Numbered from the stretch's first letter, positions 25,030-36,423 are shown. The stretch is DNA of 64,000 nt from Anagrus nilaparvatae (GCA_022575985.1 JAKSXM010000231.1:4652501-4716500); one strand, 5' to 3'. The notes: a model not told the origin generated them from the sequence alone. A program made the numbers and translations.

Positions 25030-25400
25030 AAGTCATTTGTCAAGCCTCGGATACCGCAATTTTTTTCGCTGATTTTCTCAATGTTATAGCCAATTAACCA
25101 AATGGTCATTTTTGGCCCAAAATGATTAATTTTTAAATTATCTCAAAAATTGCAATTTTAGACAAAAATGGGTTTTATAGGTCTCAAAAATTTTCTAAAA
25201 ATTCTTTATTTGTCCTTCAGAATTATTTGTTTGCAAAATATTTTACCTTTTTAATTTTTTATTTTAAATTCTCTTTTTTATATTCAGTAAACTGAATGCC
25301 CATTTTTGGCCCAAAATGATCAATTTTCAATTTGCTGCAAAAATTGTAGTTTTAACATTGAATATGTTTATAAGGAGAGGTAACCTGTGAATCTGAAAAT
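25030..25400. repeat. Segment related to the interior of the foldback at 33737-35793
   Basis: Shares ordered motifs with about 34515-34960: 'ccgcaattttt', 'gattctctca', 'ggcccatttttggccc'-type and 'aaatgaccaatttttaaatt'-type blocks. The GGCCCAAAATGATnAATTTT block occurs twice within it (near 25110 and 25300), so it is itself internally repeated. Confidence 0.45.
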
Positions 25401-25439
25401 CAAGTGGGGTCAAATGTATCTGATTTAAGAGGGGGAGGT

Positions 25440-25690
25440 CCAATGGTACTTGGACAAATTTCGATTTAAGCACTTAGAATAATCCGGGGTTAGGGACTTA
25501 AAATAATTTCTATTTAGGGATTTAGAATAATTTAATTTTAGAGGCTTAGCAAAGTTTAGGGACTTAAAATAACCCGGGTTTAGAGACTTCTAATAATTCG
25601 AGTTAAAGGACTTAGAATATTTTCGATAATAATACAGGTTTACAGAATCAAAATAATTTGGGTTTAGAATCTTAACATCTAATATAGGTG
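25440..25690 (-). repeat. Degenerate 'GACTTAGAATAATT' minisatellite, locus 3
   Basis: Eight or so diverged units of about 27-30 bp, such as 'agggacttaaaataatttct' and 'agagacttctaataattcga'. It is the complement of the arrays at 18860-18975 and 23880-24060, placing an inverted pair around 24-25.7 kb. Confidence 0.55.
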
Positions 25691-26012
25691 ATAATTACAA
25701 ATTATAAGAATAGCAATTTTATTGTAATGTTGCTTATCATTTATGTATTATAACTAGTTCTTTTTGGAAGTTTAGTTTTCAAATCCTATAATTAGTCTTA
25801 TAGCCCAATTAAGGCTGTATTGAATTTCATTATTTTCTGACCCTTTCTTTAAAAAAGGCAGTTAATTAGATAATCTTAGCTCTGCTTCCAAAATATTGCA
25901 AAAAAACCTTCAAATTGGGTAGTTTTTGCTAATTTCATGTCCTCTACTTCTCAGCCACTTTGTACCCCAGATTGCGTGTTCTAGAAAAAGTTAACCAATT
26001 TTATTTTTGAAG

Positions 26013-26046
<34 letters not shown>
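26013..26046 (+). repeat. Poly(A) tract of 34 A
   Basis: Uninterrupted A34. It could be a retroposon tail or simple slippage; I see no recognisable element body directly before it. Confidence 0.7.
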
Positions 26047-26048
<2 letters not shown>

Positions 26049-26212
26049 AAATTATGACACCCCGGAATAGACTAGATTTTTAGATTAGGCCAAAATATAC
26101 TTAATTTATATTTTAAATTTTTTGGTATTTTGGCTCTGGAAGGGCATGTCGGACTATTGAAGACCCGCCATTTACTCACGCTCTTAGTTTATAGTATACA
26201 TAATTTTATACT

Positions 26213-26607
26213 GTTATTTTAATGACTTTATCGACACAGAGAGCTAATTAATAAATTTTTGATTTATTAAACTCGACATGATACGTGGATGCCATCTGCA
26301 ATCACTTTTTTTATTTTTAACGTATCACGCAGTTGTTTTAATTTTTTCAAATTTTATATAATCAAATAATTTAATTATAATTTTTTTTTAATTTTAATTT
26401 TTTAATTAATTTCGATGAAATTAAAATTTAAAAAAAAAATTATAATTAAATTATTTGATTATATAAAATTTGAAAAAATTAAAACAACTGCGTGATACGT
26501 TAAAAATAAAAAAAGTGATTGCAGATGGCATCCACGTATCATGTCGAGTTTAATAAATCAAAAATTTATTAATTAGTTCTCTGTGTCGATAAAGTCATTA
26601 AAATAAC
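26213..26607. mobile_element. Palindromic foldback element
   Basis: Arms of about 185 bp, starting 'gttattttaatgactttatc' and ending in its complement, are almost perfectly inverted around a short centre near 26410. The arms share 'gatacgtggatgccatctgc'. The right arm plus about 40 bp of flank is repeated directly at 26870-27116. Confidence 0.7.
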
Positions 26608-26648
26608 ATTCTTAAAAATTATGAGCAATAGAGTCATTAAAAAATATC
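26404..26648 (+). repeat. Direct repeat, left copy (flanks the tRNA-like sequence)
   Basis: From 'aattaatttcgatgaaatta' to 'gagtcattaaaaaatatc'; almost identical to 26870-27116. The left copy is also the right arm of the palindrome at 26213-26607. Confidence 0.7.
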
Positions 26649-26722
26649 TTAAAATGGTTGTGGACCAAGAATCAACCGATAATTTTCAAGAAGAGAGTCT
26701 TTCTGGATTGCGAATGTCATAC

Positions 26723-26794
26723 CTTCCTGTAGCTCAGTGGTTAGAGCGTCAGACTAGCAATCTGAAGGTCGTGGCTTCGCAACCACCAGGAGGG
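26723..26794 (+). pseudogene. Degenerate tRNA-like sequence (Ala-AGC type)
   Basis: The acceptor CTTCCTG pairs with CAGGAGG (one G-T pair). A perfect D arm GCTC...GAGC and A box (TAGCTCAGTGG) are present, and an anticodon stem-loop TCAGA-CTAGCAA-TCTGA places AGC at the anticodon. The T arm is damaged: GTGG...CCAC remains but one base is missing and the B box reads GCTTCGCAACC. Loss of the canonical GTTCRANNC motif and the duplicated flanks argue for a tRNA pseudogene or the head of a tRNA-derived SINE rather than a working gene. Confidence 0.6.
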
Positions 26795-26869
26795 ACTTTT
26801 TTCTTGAAAATTTTTTTCTGCCTTTTTTAGGCTTAAAATATTATTAACATCATTTTCTATGTTTTAAAA

Positions 26870-27116
26870 AATTAATTTCGATGAAATTAAAATTTAAAAA
26901 AAAAAATTATAATTAAATTATTTGATTATATAAAATTTGAAAAAATTAAAACAACTGCGTGATACGTTAAAAATAAAAAAAGTGATTGCAGATGGCATCC
27001 ACGTATCATGTCGAGTTTAATAAATCAAAAATTTATTAATTAGCTCTCTGTGTCGATAAAGTCATTAAAATAACATTCTTAAAAATTATGAGCAATAGAG
27101 TCATTAAAAAATATCA
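26870..27116 (+). repeat. Direct repeat, right copy
   Basis: Near-identical to 26404-26648, differing at a handful of positions such as TAGTTCTC/TAGCTCTC. Confidence 0.7.
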
Positions 27117-27825
27117 TAATTTTATACTTTTAGTTTTTTTTCAAAAATTAGCCATTTTTGTGAACCTATAACTTTTTCCAGGACACGCAGCTGAAAAAAT
27201 TAGGATACGAAAGTGTATGTGTTTAGGTCTTGAATATCTCTGTACCAAAATTCAGCTGTCATACTCACACGCACTTATTACCATACCATTATCATTACCA
27301 GGTGCTTAAACTTTTTTATTTAATAAAATTACGTTTTAATATACTTTTATAAAATAGTTTAAACTTTTTAAAAAAATCGGTTTTTAAACGACCGGTTTTT
27401 ATCGATTAACTAACCTTCAGAAGAATTAAAAAATTATTAGTTATTAGTTTCTAATCAATTTTTCAAACTGATCAATGCATAAAAATAAAAAAATTCAATG
27501 ATTATGGAATTATAGATAGAATGCATATGGATGGAGTTACATATTATTTGAACTAGGTTTAGTCCCAAAAAATATATTTGATATTAATATTTAAAATTTT
27601 ACGTGTCGATTTATTTTTGAATATATTTTGAGATAGGCTCTTTGGGCGTTAAATGTTTAATTCAATAAAATTCGGATTAATTAATAAATAATAAAAATCG
27701 CAAAGAATTATAAAAAAGCTAAGGCTTTTTTATTTTAGGCAAGATTACATATTTATTGAGTATTTTCTCTTTAATAACGTTGATGGGATCCACACGCTCA
27801 TAAATTGAAAACTATTATTTTTTAT

Positions 27826-28030
27826 CACTCACCAAGGCAATATAAGCATGTAGAGGCATCGGAATGACCTGGGAACCAAATTCCTCTATAAATTGGAAAA
27901 TATAAAGACTTTTGTCTTTTAACCTAATGATCTTTTAAAGGACGATTTCATCTATGTATTGCATACATTGGGCGATAGTGCCTAATCATCTATGCATTGC
28001 ATACATAGGGTGATCATGTCTAAAAAATAA
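27826..28030. repeat. Diverged direct repeat, unit 1
   Basis: Shares with 28308-28480 the order 'cactcacca', 'ggaatgacc', 'attgga', 'gacgatttcatctatgtatt', 'gcatacat' and 'agtgcct'. The palindromic TATGTATTGCATACATA block occurs twice here. No supported gene. Confidence 0.5.
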
Positions 28031-28307
28031 ATTTTAATTAATTTAGTTATTATAGATCATTAACCATATTTTAGATGTATTAAATTCAAAACAAATTCAT
28101 TTTTTACTATTTTTATCTTTTTTTCATAATTTTTTTTGATATCTGAAATCGGTTTTTTGGACATTTCTCTGCAAGGACTTGATGAAATCACTTGAAATTG
28201 AAAACCCTACCACAAGATCTGATTTCAAAAAATTTGGTCCAAGGGATTTTTGATTCATCGAGTAGGTTCTGAGATCTTGAGGATACACATTCTCGAAAAT
28301 GCGTCCC

Positions 28308-28480
28308 TACACTCACCATTATAAGACAATGTAACCATTTAGAGGTATTGGAATGACCAGGGGAATAAATTTCTCCTCGAATTGGACAATTTATAAACTT
28401 TTCCATTTTTTGACCTGACAAACTTATAAGGCACGATTTCATCTATGTATTGCATACATAGGGTGATCGTGCCTAAAAAT
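28308..28480. repeat. Diverged direct repeat, unit 2
   Basis: Second unit of the repeat at 27826-28030, ending 'gcatacatagggtgatcgtg'. Confidence 0.5.
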
Positions 28481-28869
28481 ATAAGTATCTTGTGTTATTT
28501 TGCATTTCTATGATATTTCATCGATGCAAAGTTTATACAAAAGCTATGAAATTTATTGCGCGATTGACATTTATATGGTTTTTCACCTTTGTGAAGCAAA
28601 AATACAAGAATAAACATGCTTTTAAAAATACCGGATTGGTCCCAAAAACAATAGGTTCCATCAACTCGATAAAAGAAACCCATTTTTAAAAAATGAAAAT
28701 AATCCGATGGATCGTTGTTGAGATATCGTGTCCACAAGGTGTCGATTTTTGCATCCATTAAGGTAGAGCTTCGCTCTATAATTAGATATGAAATTTATTT
28801 GACTTCAAAATTTTGTACAATGTACTATAAAAAAATTTAATATAAATATAATCTGGGAAATTTTATTAA

Positions 28870-29311
28870 GGTGTTACATCTGTGAAAAGTTATGATTACA
28901 GAAATCAATGAAACAAACTTATAAAATATAAAGATAAAGTCTTTAAGAATTGAAATAAACATTTTTTTACAAATTTTTCTGTATAACTATCATTTAATCA
29001 AGAAATAAGAGTAGTTAGTTTAGTTTTAACTTTTCCTTCAAGGAAAATTATCTGTGTAGCGAAAAGTATGAGTGTGATTACACAGATTTATGAAACTTAA
29101 ATAATATGTTAAATGAAAACTGAAAGATTATATTCCCAATTTATTTTACTTGTTTTACTGCATAATTATTAAATAATTAAATAAAAAGTATGTAAATAAC
29201 CTGCTATTATATACTAATTTATTTATGATGATTTTACAATGTATATGTAGCGTCTATAATTTAGAAATCTTAAAAAATAAAAAAAAATCGCGGTTTCACA
29301 GATGTAACACC
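28870..29311. mobile_element. TTAA-flanked MITE (piggyBac- or Kolobok-like)
   Basis: Ends GGTGTTACATCTGTGAAA and its exact complement TTTCACAGATGTAACACC are flanked on both sides by TTAA (28866-28869, 29312-29315). TTAA target sites are typical of piggyBac and Kolobok superfamilies. 442 bp, non-coding. Confidence 0.65.
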
Positions 29312-29502
29312 TTAAAAAATTTTTAAGAATAATATAATATAAATTTAATATAATATAAATATAAGAATAAAAATATATTTTCAAATTTTGGTTCCTCAAT
29401 GAGGAACCATTGTGATGAGTCAAATTTTGGTTTTTGATTTTTTGGCATATAAGCACGTTTTGAGACTTCAGGAAGCTAAAAAACTGGTTTTTAAAAAAAG
29501 TC

Positions 29503-29506
<4 letters not shown>

Positions 29507-29534
<28 letters not shown>
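29507..29534 (+). repeat. (TG)n microsatellite
   Basis: Fourteen consecutive TG dinucleotides followed by 'tatgtatgta'. Confidence 0.9.
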
Positions 29535-29544
<10 letters not shown>

Positions 29545-29600
29545 ATCGATGATATTTAACAAACATTATGGAATTAAGACCTAATTTTGTTTTGAAAAAT

Positions 29601-29690
29601 TTTTTTACCAAAAAATCTCGAGGTACTTATTTTTTTACCAAAAAATCTCGAGGTACTTATTTTTTTACCAAAAAATCTCGAGGTACTTAT
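29601..29690 (+). repeat. Three exact tandem 30-bp units
   Basis: 'ttttttaccaaaaaatctcg' + 'aggtacttat' repeated three times without change at 29601, 29631 and 29661, then related diverged units of the 19200-20340 family continue to about 30120. Confidence 0.85.
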
Positions 29691-30559
29691 TTTTTTTTTA
29701 ATTAGGATGTAATACCTCATTTATTTCCATGAAAGTACTTATAGTTGAAAGTATGATTTTTACTTGATATCTCAAATCTGATAATTAATTTTTTGAAAAT
29801 TTTTCCCCAAAATTTTCGTTACAAAAAAATACAAAAAACACTAAATTTTTTTTCTCTTTGGACGAACTACCTAATTTATTTCTATGAGAGTACTAGTTTT
29901 AGAAAGTTCGTTTATAGTAATTTTTTGGATCTGATACCGCATTTTTTCAAAATTTTTTTATCATAATTAAAAAAACAAAAAAATTTTAAAAACTGCAATA
30001 TTTTTTTTTGTTTCTGGATGTAATACTTCATTCAGTTTCATGAAAGTACTTATATTTGAAAATATGGTTTTTACTCGTCATCTCGAATCTGATAATTAAT
30101 TTTTTGAAAATTTGTTCCAATGTTTTTATTCAATAAAAAAAACTTTTAAAAGTTAATAGAATTGTGTATATGATTGCATGCTTGTAATCGGTGATATCAG
30201 TGGCATATTAATGTATTAAGCTCATTGTTTGAGGAACCATATAAAATAATTACTTTCATTTTTTTTAATAGATATATTTATATCAACGTATTCAAAATTA
30301 CTGGGTTATCAAGGTTCAGCGCCCAGCAAGCAAAATGAATTCATAAATTTAAAGTTTATTCATAAAGAATTCTTTATGAACTCACAATGTAATCGTAAAT
30401 TGATCATTTAATTTCGCCTGATTGAGTTCTTTTTGAGTTTAATATGAGAAAAATTGCGTGTAAAAAAATGTACCTAGTTAGTAAGGCTGATTCCAGACGG
30501 AGCGCTTAACTTCGAAGTTATCTCAAACCTGTGTTTAAAATACATTGAGTAATATCTTA

Positions 30560-31130
30560 TCTTAATACTATATATATTTGAAAATTTATTTGTTTGTCTG
30601 TCTATCTGTCTGTCTGTCTGTCTGTCCACTCATCACGCAAGAACCGCCGAACCAATTGGCATGAAACCGGTGTCAAAATAAAGATAAAAAGTCTGCGGGT
30701 GACATAGGCCCTATATTTTCTGATTAGCTGTCGTAGTTTTTGAGATATTTAATTTTTAGTATTTTTGAACTTGATGACATTTTTTAAAAATTTTAACAAA
30801 AATTAAAATATCTCGAGACTATCGAAAAATTTAGCTGTCGCACTTCATAGTATTCGATTCAGCACTAATTTTTACGTATTCTCTGAAATTTTTATTCAAA
30901 ACGGAGGTATCTTTAAAATTTTATAAAATATTTTTAAAGCTGTTAAAAAAATTTTTTTCATTTTTTTATTTTTATGGTATTTCTAATCATTTATTTGTGG
31001 ATCTGTGTATATTATAATGTAATTTATATTCTATATTAAAATGTAATTTATGCGTACTAAGTTAAATTTTTATTAAAAACGTACGTTGCTTTAAAATTAA
31101 AAAAAAAAAAAAATAAAATTTTTTACTATA
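30560..31130 (+). mobile_element. Helitron-like tandem unit 1 (5' part)
   Basis: Begins TCTTAATACTATATATATTT after an A, followed by a (GTCT)n run and 'ccactcatcacgcaagaacc', 'gccgaaccaattggcatgaa'. A TC start with a TATATA head and an 'ACCGATTTGCATGAAAT'-like block resembles the 5' ends of non-autonomous Helitrons. Lacks a recognisable 3' end and runs directly into unit 2. Confidence 0.5.
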
Positions 31131-31183
31131 TCTTAATACTATATATATTTGAAATTTTATTTGTTTGTCTGTCTGTCTGTCTA

Positions 31184-31217
<34 letters not shown>

Positions 31218-31727
31218 CACTCATCACGCAAGAACCGCCGAACCAATTGGCATGAAATCGGTGTCAAAATAAAGATAAAAAGTCTGCGGGTGACATAGGC
31301 CCTATATTTTCTGATTAGCTGTCGTAGTTTTTGAGATATTTAATTTTTAGTATTTTTGAACTTGATAACATTTTTTAAAAATTTTAACAAAAATTGAAAT
31401 ATCTCGAGACTATCGAAAAATTTAGCTATCGCACTTCATAGTATTCGATTCAGCACTAATTTTTACGTATTCTCTGAAATTTTTATTCAAAACGGAGGTA
31501 TTTTTAAAATTTTATAAAATATTTTTAAAGCTGGTAAAAAAATTTTTTTCATTTTTTTATTTTTATGGTATTTCCAATCATTTATTTGTGGGTCTGTGTA
31601 TATTATAATGTAATTTATATTCTATATTAAAATGTAATTTATGCGTACTTAGTTAAATTTTTATTAAAAACGTACGTTTCTTTAAAATTAAAAAAAAAAA
31701 AAAATAAAATTTTTTACTATATCTTAA
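31131..31727 (+). mobile_element. Helitron-like tandem unit 2 (5' part)
   Basis: Near-identical to unit 1 but with a longer TCTG run; begins TCTTAATACTATATATATTT at 31131 and is followed immediately by unit 3. Confidence 0.5.
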
Positions 31728-32259
31728 TCTTAATACTATATATATTTAAAATTTTATTTGTTTGTCTGTCTGTCTGTCTGTCTGTCCACTCATCACGCAA
31801 GAACCGCCGAACCAATTGGCATGAAATCGGTGTCAAAATAAACATAAAAATTCTGCGGGTGACATAGGCCCTATATTTTCTGATTAGCTGTCGTAGTTTT
31901 TGAGATATTTAATTTTTAGTATTTTTGAACTTGATAACATTTTTTAAAAATTTTAACGAAAATTGAAATATCTCGAGACTATCGAAAAATTTAGCTATCG
32001 CACTTCATAGTATTCGATTCAGCACTAATTTTTACGTATTCTCTGAAATTTTTATTCAAAACGGAGTTATATTTAAAATTTTATAAAATATTTTTAAAGC
32101 TGGTAAAAAAATTTTTTTTTTATTTTTTTATTTTTATGGTATTTCCAATCATTTATTTGTGGGTCTGTGTATATTATAATGTAATTTATATTCTATATTA
32201 AAATGTAATTTATGCGTACTTAGTTAAATTTTTATTAAAAACGTACGTTGCTTTAAAAT

Positions 32260-32290
<31 letters not shown>

Positions 32291-32682
32291 TTACTATATA
32301 TTATATATATTCAACTCAAATTTTAGGGTATATTTTGGGGTGATAAAAAAGTCCCTCAGCCAAAGTTTTAGTCCTCTAGCACCTCATAGGCCCAAAATAT
32401 GTCTGTTCAAAGGTCCAAAAATAGCCTGATCTGGCCCATTTTCAAAATTACACCATTCCTTTGAATTTACTACAAATTTTATCTTATTGGTCACATTTGA
32501 ACTGGAAAAAGGTCTACATTAAGAAAAAAATTTTAGCTTATTTCAAGGCGTTAATTTTTTTTGACATTGATATATATTTTGGACAATAACAACATGATAA
32601 TAATAAAAAATCAATAACAACAACACCGGGAATAGATCAGGGGGGGCGGAGCCCCCCCTCACACCTAAAATTTTTTACTATA
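31728..32682 (+). mobile_element. Helitron-like tandem unit 3 (with putative 3' hairpin)
   Basis: Begins like units 1 and 2 but continues about 350 bp further. It reaches the GC hairpin GGGGGGCGGAGCCCCCC (near 32641) and then CTAA (32665-32668). A 3' hairpin close to a CTRR end is the Helitron signature. A fourth start (TCTTAATACTATATA) follows at 32683 and is cut short. Confidence 0.5.
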
Positions 32683-33728
32683 TCTTAATACTATATACTC
32701 GCTAATTCCGAAACAGTAGTAGTTGCGCACGCACATTAGTAAGCGCGAAATATAATTTTAAAAATTTTCACAGTGGGGCCACAACATTTTAAATAAAATA
32801 ATAAAATGCTAAAGAAGTATAGATGGTAAAGAAGCTTCCAAGTTATCATCTTAGATGGTAAATACAGGTAAGCGCAGTAGCGTCGTAATCGCGGTTATGG
32901 CGTAACGCAATCACTCAGTTTGTTTATAAAAAAAAAAAAGGAAAATATTTGAAAAATTAATTTGTTTTTACCAATTGTTAACCAATTTAGAAGTAATAAC
33001 GATAAACAAGATACTCAGTTATGTAAGGATTTTTTTAATGGTAATTGTCAAAAAGCAAATTGTAAATTTCTTCACTTAAAAAAAGAAGAAGTATTACAAA
33101 CTTTTCCTGCTGTCCATAATCAGTAGAGGATGCCGTCAACTCATGGAATAAACAAAATAAGTTATAATGGTTTACAGGAGCATAATAAGCATAATAATTA
33201 TAGATTGTTTGAAAATGTGCATACTCAAAATTCAATTAATGATTATCACATTTTGGCACATAGTACAGAATATCTTGGACCCCCAGAATCAAAAAGGGGA
33301 ATGGTATCTATTGCAGTGGTAATTCATTTTGAAACAGCTCCAATTGTAGGACAGCATTCAGCGCAGTCTATTACATCAAATTACTTTTATCCCGTGGTAA
33401 ATAGAAAAGAAGCAAGATTAAATTCTTTAGAAGATGAAATTCCAGAAAAGTAAAGAATAAAATTGAAGTATTAAAAAAACAAGTTAACGACCTAACAGCA
33501 AAAAATGAGTTTCTACTTGATCAAAATGCTCAATTAAGAATATCTGGAAATAGAACAGCTAATGTCACAGCAGTAACAGTACCAGCAGTAACAATTACAA
33601 ATACTGTTCCACCTCCGCAGGCTCCAACGCCTCAACAAATGGTTAATGCAGCCTTTGCAGCAGGAACATTGCGAACTGTTACAGCTAGCGTAGCAACTGT
33701 ACCAGTTAGTCTAGCAACAGTTACACCA

Positions 33729-33736
33729 GTGTCTAT
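33729..33736 (+). repeat. Target-site duplication of the 2-kb foldback
   Basis: GTGTCTAT lies directly before the element and is repeated exactly at 35794-35801 directly after it. Because it falls in the pseudogene's coding tail, it also fixes the pre-insertion sequence. Confidence 0.85.
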
Positions 33737-35793
33737 TAGACTGACAAAAAAAAAATCGACTTTTCGATTTTTTAAGGTGCTCAAGCGTTTTTCGGTACTA
33801 CTTTATGAAAAAAAAAGCCCCAGGTAAACCGCATCTAAAAATATTTAGTCGTTGGACAGCGCCAAAGCGTTTTCGGTTTTTGAAAATTGGTTCAGGAGCG
33901 TCGGGGGAGATTACAGCTACAAAATTTTAAAGGCAACAAAAAAATAAAACTTGGGGGGGGTATTTCATAGTTTTTTTGGTCACTAAAAACGATGGAATCA
34001 TTTATTTTGAATTATTTCTTTAAGGCAAAAAGTTATGAGCTAATTTCGGACTTAAAAATATCAAAAATTGGACAGTTTTTGGCGTCAAAAACATGCTGCG
34101 GACTAAAAAACGTTTAGAAATTATTTCAAAAGGGCATTCCGGACGTTCAATGGGTCACTAAAAACGATGAAATCGGTTATTTTTATTTATTCTTGACGGA
34201 TTCAGAGTTATGCGCCAAATATTGTAGCTTGATTTTTCAAATTTAGCATTTTTTTAAGTTAAATGACTGTCAAGCGTAAAGATAACTTTTCTGAACGTCT
34301 AGAAAGGTAAATTATCATATTTTTGTGTTTTTCTAATTAGCGCAGAATTAATTGCTTAGATTTTTTTTAAGGGTCCTAGTTTAGTTGAGTGTTACCACAA
34401 TGTCATAAAATATGGGTTTCAGGCAATTTTCCTGATAATGCTGTCATCTTACAATTCAACCAAAATACTTCTAGTTGGTCTCATTTTTTTTGTATAAAAT
34501 ACACCTTTTAATCCCCGTAATCCGCAATTTTTCATCGCCGATTCTCTCATCGTAATAGTTATTAAACCTAAGGCCCATTTTCGGCCCTAAATGACCAATT
34601 TTTAAATTGATGCTAAAATTTTAATTTTTGATAAAATTGAGTTTTATTGTTCTCAACAACTTTTTGTAAGTTCAAAAGTTTCAAAAATTTCTTACTCGTC
34701 CATTTAATATTTGATATTTCCGAGATATGGTTCTACAAATTTAATTATAAAGTATGATTTTTTTTAAAAAACCTCAAATTGAGACTCTGTCTTTAAATTA
34801 TCATATCTGCTAAACGAAAAATTGAAAAGAAACAAGTAATAAAATTTTGGAAACTTAAAGTTTATACAAAATTTTTGAGACCTATAAGACCTATTTTTAA
34901 TGAAAATTTCAGTTTTTGCTGCAACTTAAAAGTTAGTCATTTTTTGCCGAAAATGGGCCTTAGGTTTAGTAACTATTACGATGAGAGAACCGGTGATAAA
35001 AAATTGCGGTTTACGGGGATTAAAAGGTGTATTTTATACAAAAAAAATGAGACCAACTAGAAGTATTTTGGTTGAATTGTAAGATGACAGCATTATCAGG
35101 AAAATTGCCTGAAACCCATATTTTATGACATTGTGGTAACACTGAACTAAACTAGCACCCTTAAATAAAATCTAAGCAATTAATTCTGCGCTAGTTAGAA
35201 AAACACAAAAATATGATAATTTACCTTTCTAGACGTTCAGAAAAGTTATCTTTACGCTTGACAGTCATTTAACTTAAAAAAAATGCTAAAGTTGGAAAAT
35301 CAAGCTACAATATTTGGCGCATAACTCTGAATCCGTCAAGAATAAATAAAAATAACCGATTTCATCGTTTTTAGTGACCCATTAAACGTTCGGAATGCCC
35401 TTTTGAAATAATTTCTAAACATTTTTTAGTCCGCAGCATGTTTTTGACGCCAAAAACTGTCCAATTTTTGATATTTTTAAGATCGAAATTAGCTCATAAC
35501 TTTTTGCCTTAAAGAAATAATTCAAAATAAATGATTCCATCGTTTTTAGTGACCAAAAAAACTATGAAATACCCCCCCAAGTTTTATTTTTTTGTTGCCT
35601 TTAAAATTTTGTAGCTGTAATCTCCCCCGACGCTCCTGAACCAATTTTCAAAAATCGAAAACGCTTTGGCGCTGTCCAACGACTAAATATTTTTAGATGC
35701 GGTTTACCTGGGGCTTTTTTTTCATAAAGTAGTACCCAAAAACGCTTGAGCACCTTAAAAAATCGAAAAGTCGATTTTTTTTTTGTCAGTCTA
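33737..35793. mobile_element. 2.06-kb foldback DNA element with 8-bp target duplication
   Basis: Begins TAGACTGACAAAAAAAA and ends in the complement TTTTTTTTTGTCAGTCTA. The whole element is one inverted repeat: arms of about 1 kb that are nearly identical meet near 34766 and include matching blocks such as GCTCAAGCGTTTTT and 'aaccgcatctaaaaatattt'. It encodes no transposase, so it must have been moved in trans. The 8-bp duplication fits hAT or P-type transposases; the terminal bases do not match the hAT consensus well. Interior blocks are related to 25030-25400. Confidence 0.8.
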
Positions 35794-36423
35794 GTGTCTA
35801 TATGTGCAGTTTCTATGGCACCAGTATCGATGGCTACAGTATCAATGGCTCCAGTTTCTATTCCACCTCCTATTGTTACAATGGCTCAGCAAACTATAAC
35901 AATGAGTGGATCTGGACCTCAGCCATCAAATCCACAGTCCCAAAGTAATCAACAGCCTGCTAGTTTACCTTTGTCAATTTCTGGTGCGACTGCTCCATTA
36001 GTGTCTTATCCTATAATGTCTCAAGAGTTGCGTCCTGTATTACAATAAACATTTTGAAAATCATCATTGTTTAAAAATTATATACGGTTTAATTTCAAAG
36101 ATCATTTCTTTATTATTTCATTGGGTACACTGTCAAATCACTTTGAACGCGTCTTACTTAATCAAATTATAGCTTACAAATAAAATCATATAATTCTACT
36201 TAATAATTTTATTATACAAAATTCTTATATATTAACAAGAATTCATAAGAATTTTAAATGTTGGAATTTAATTGGCTTTAATTAATTTCTTAATTAAACC
36301 ATTAATCCGTATACAAATATAAGCATGATGCATATAATTAAAATTACTTAGTAATTTTATTATGCAAAATAAAAAAGTATTAGAACAAGTTTATAATTTT
36401 TTATAATTTTGTTCATTTATTGA

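Larger units (their letters stand above)
32990..36048 (+). pseudogene. ZC3H10-like zinc-finger pseudogene, broken by an insertion
   Basis: A CCCH finger (LCKDFFNGNCQKANCKFLHL, Cys-x7-Cys-x4-Cys-x3-His) is encoded near 33022-33081, then an in-frame TAG at about 33124. The frame resumes to 33453, shifts, and from 33462 encodes a coiled coil with NEFLLDQNAQLR. A Val/Thr/Ala/Pro-rich tail follows, continuing after the inserted element (33737-35793) as VSMAPVSMATVSMAPVSIPP to the stop at 36048. A CCCH finger plus the NEFLLDQNAQLR coiled coil and a low-complexity tail resembles animal ZC3H10 proteins. Only one finger is visible, where the family usually has several. Defects: at least one stop, one frameshift and a 2-kb insertion. 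A possible splice donor (CAGGTAAGCG near 32870) and acceptor (CAATTTAG near 32990) do not join in a useful frame. Certainly broken; orthology is inferred from motifs. Confidence 0.6.

Noticed and set aside
26621..26830. Open frame across the tRNA-like sequence on the plus strand
   Set aside because: The 'VAQWLERQTSNLKVVASQPPG'-type peptide is the familiar artefact of translating a tRNA sequence; no other coding evidence.
21742..27116. A CRISPR-like or regularly spaced array among the short repeats
   Set aside because: Units are adjacent and diverged without unique spacers, and the DNA is eukaryotic.
33035..33235. Minus-strand open frame overlapping the ZC3H10-like relic
   Set aside because: Shadow of the plus-strand reading frame, which carries the recognisable CCCH finger.
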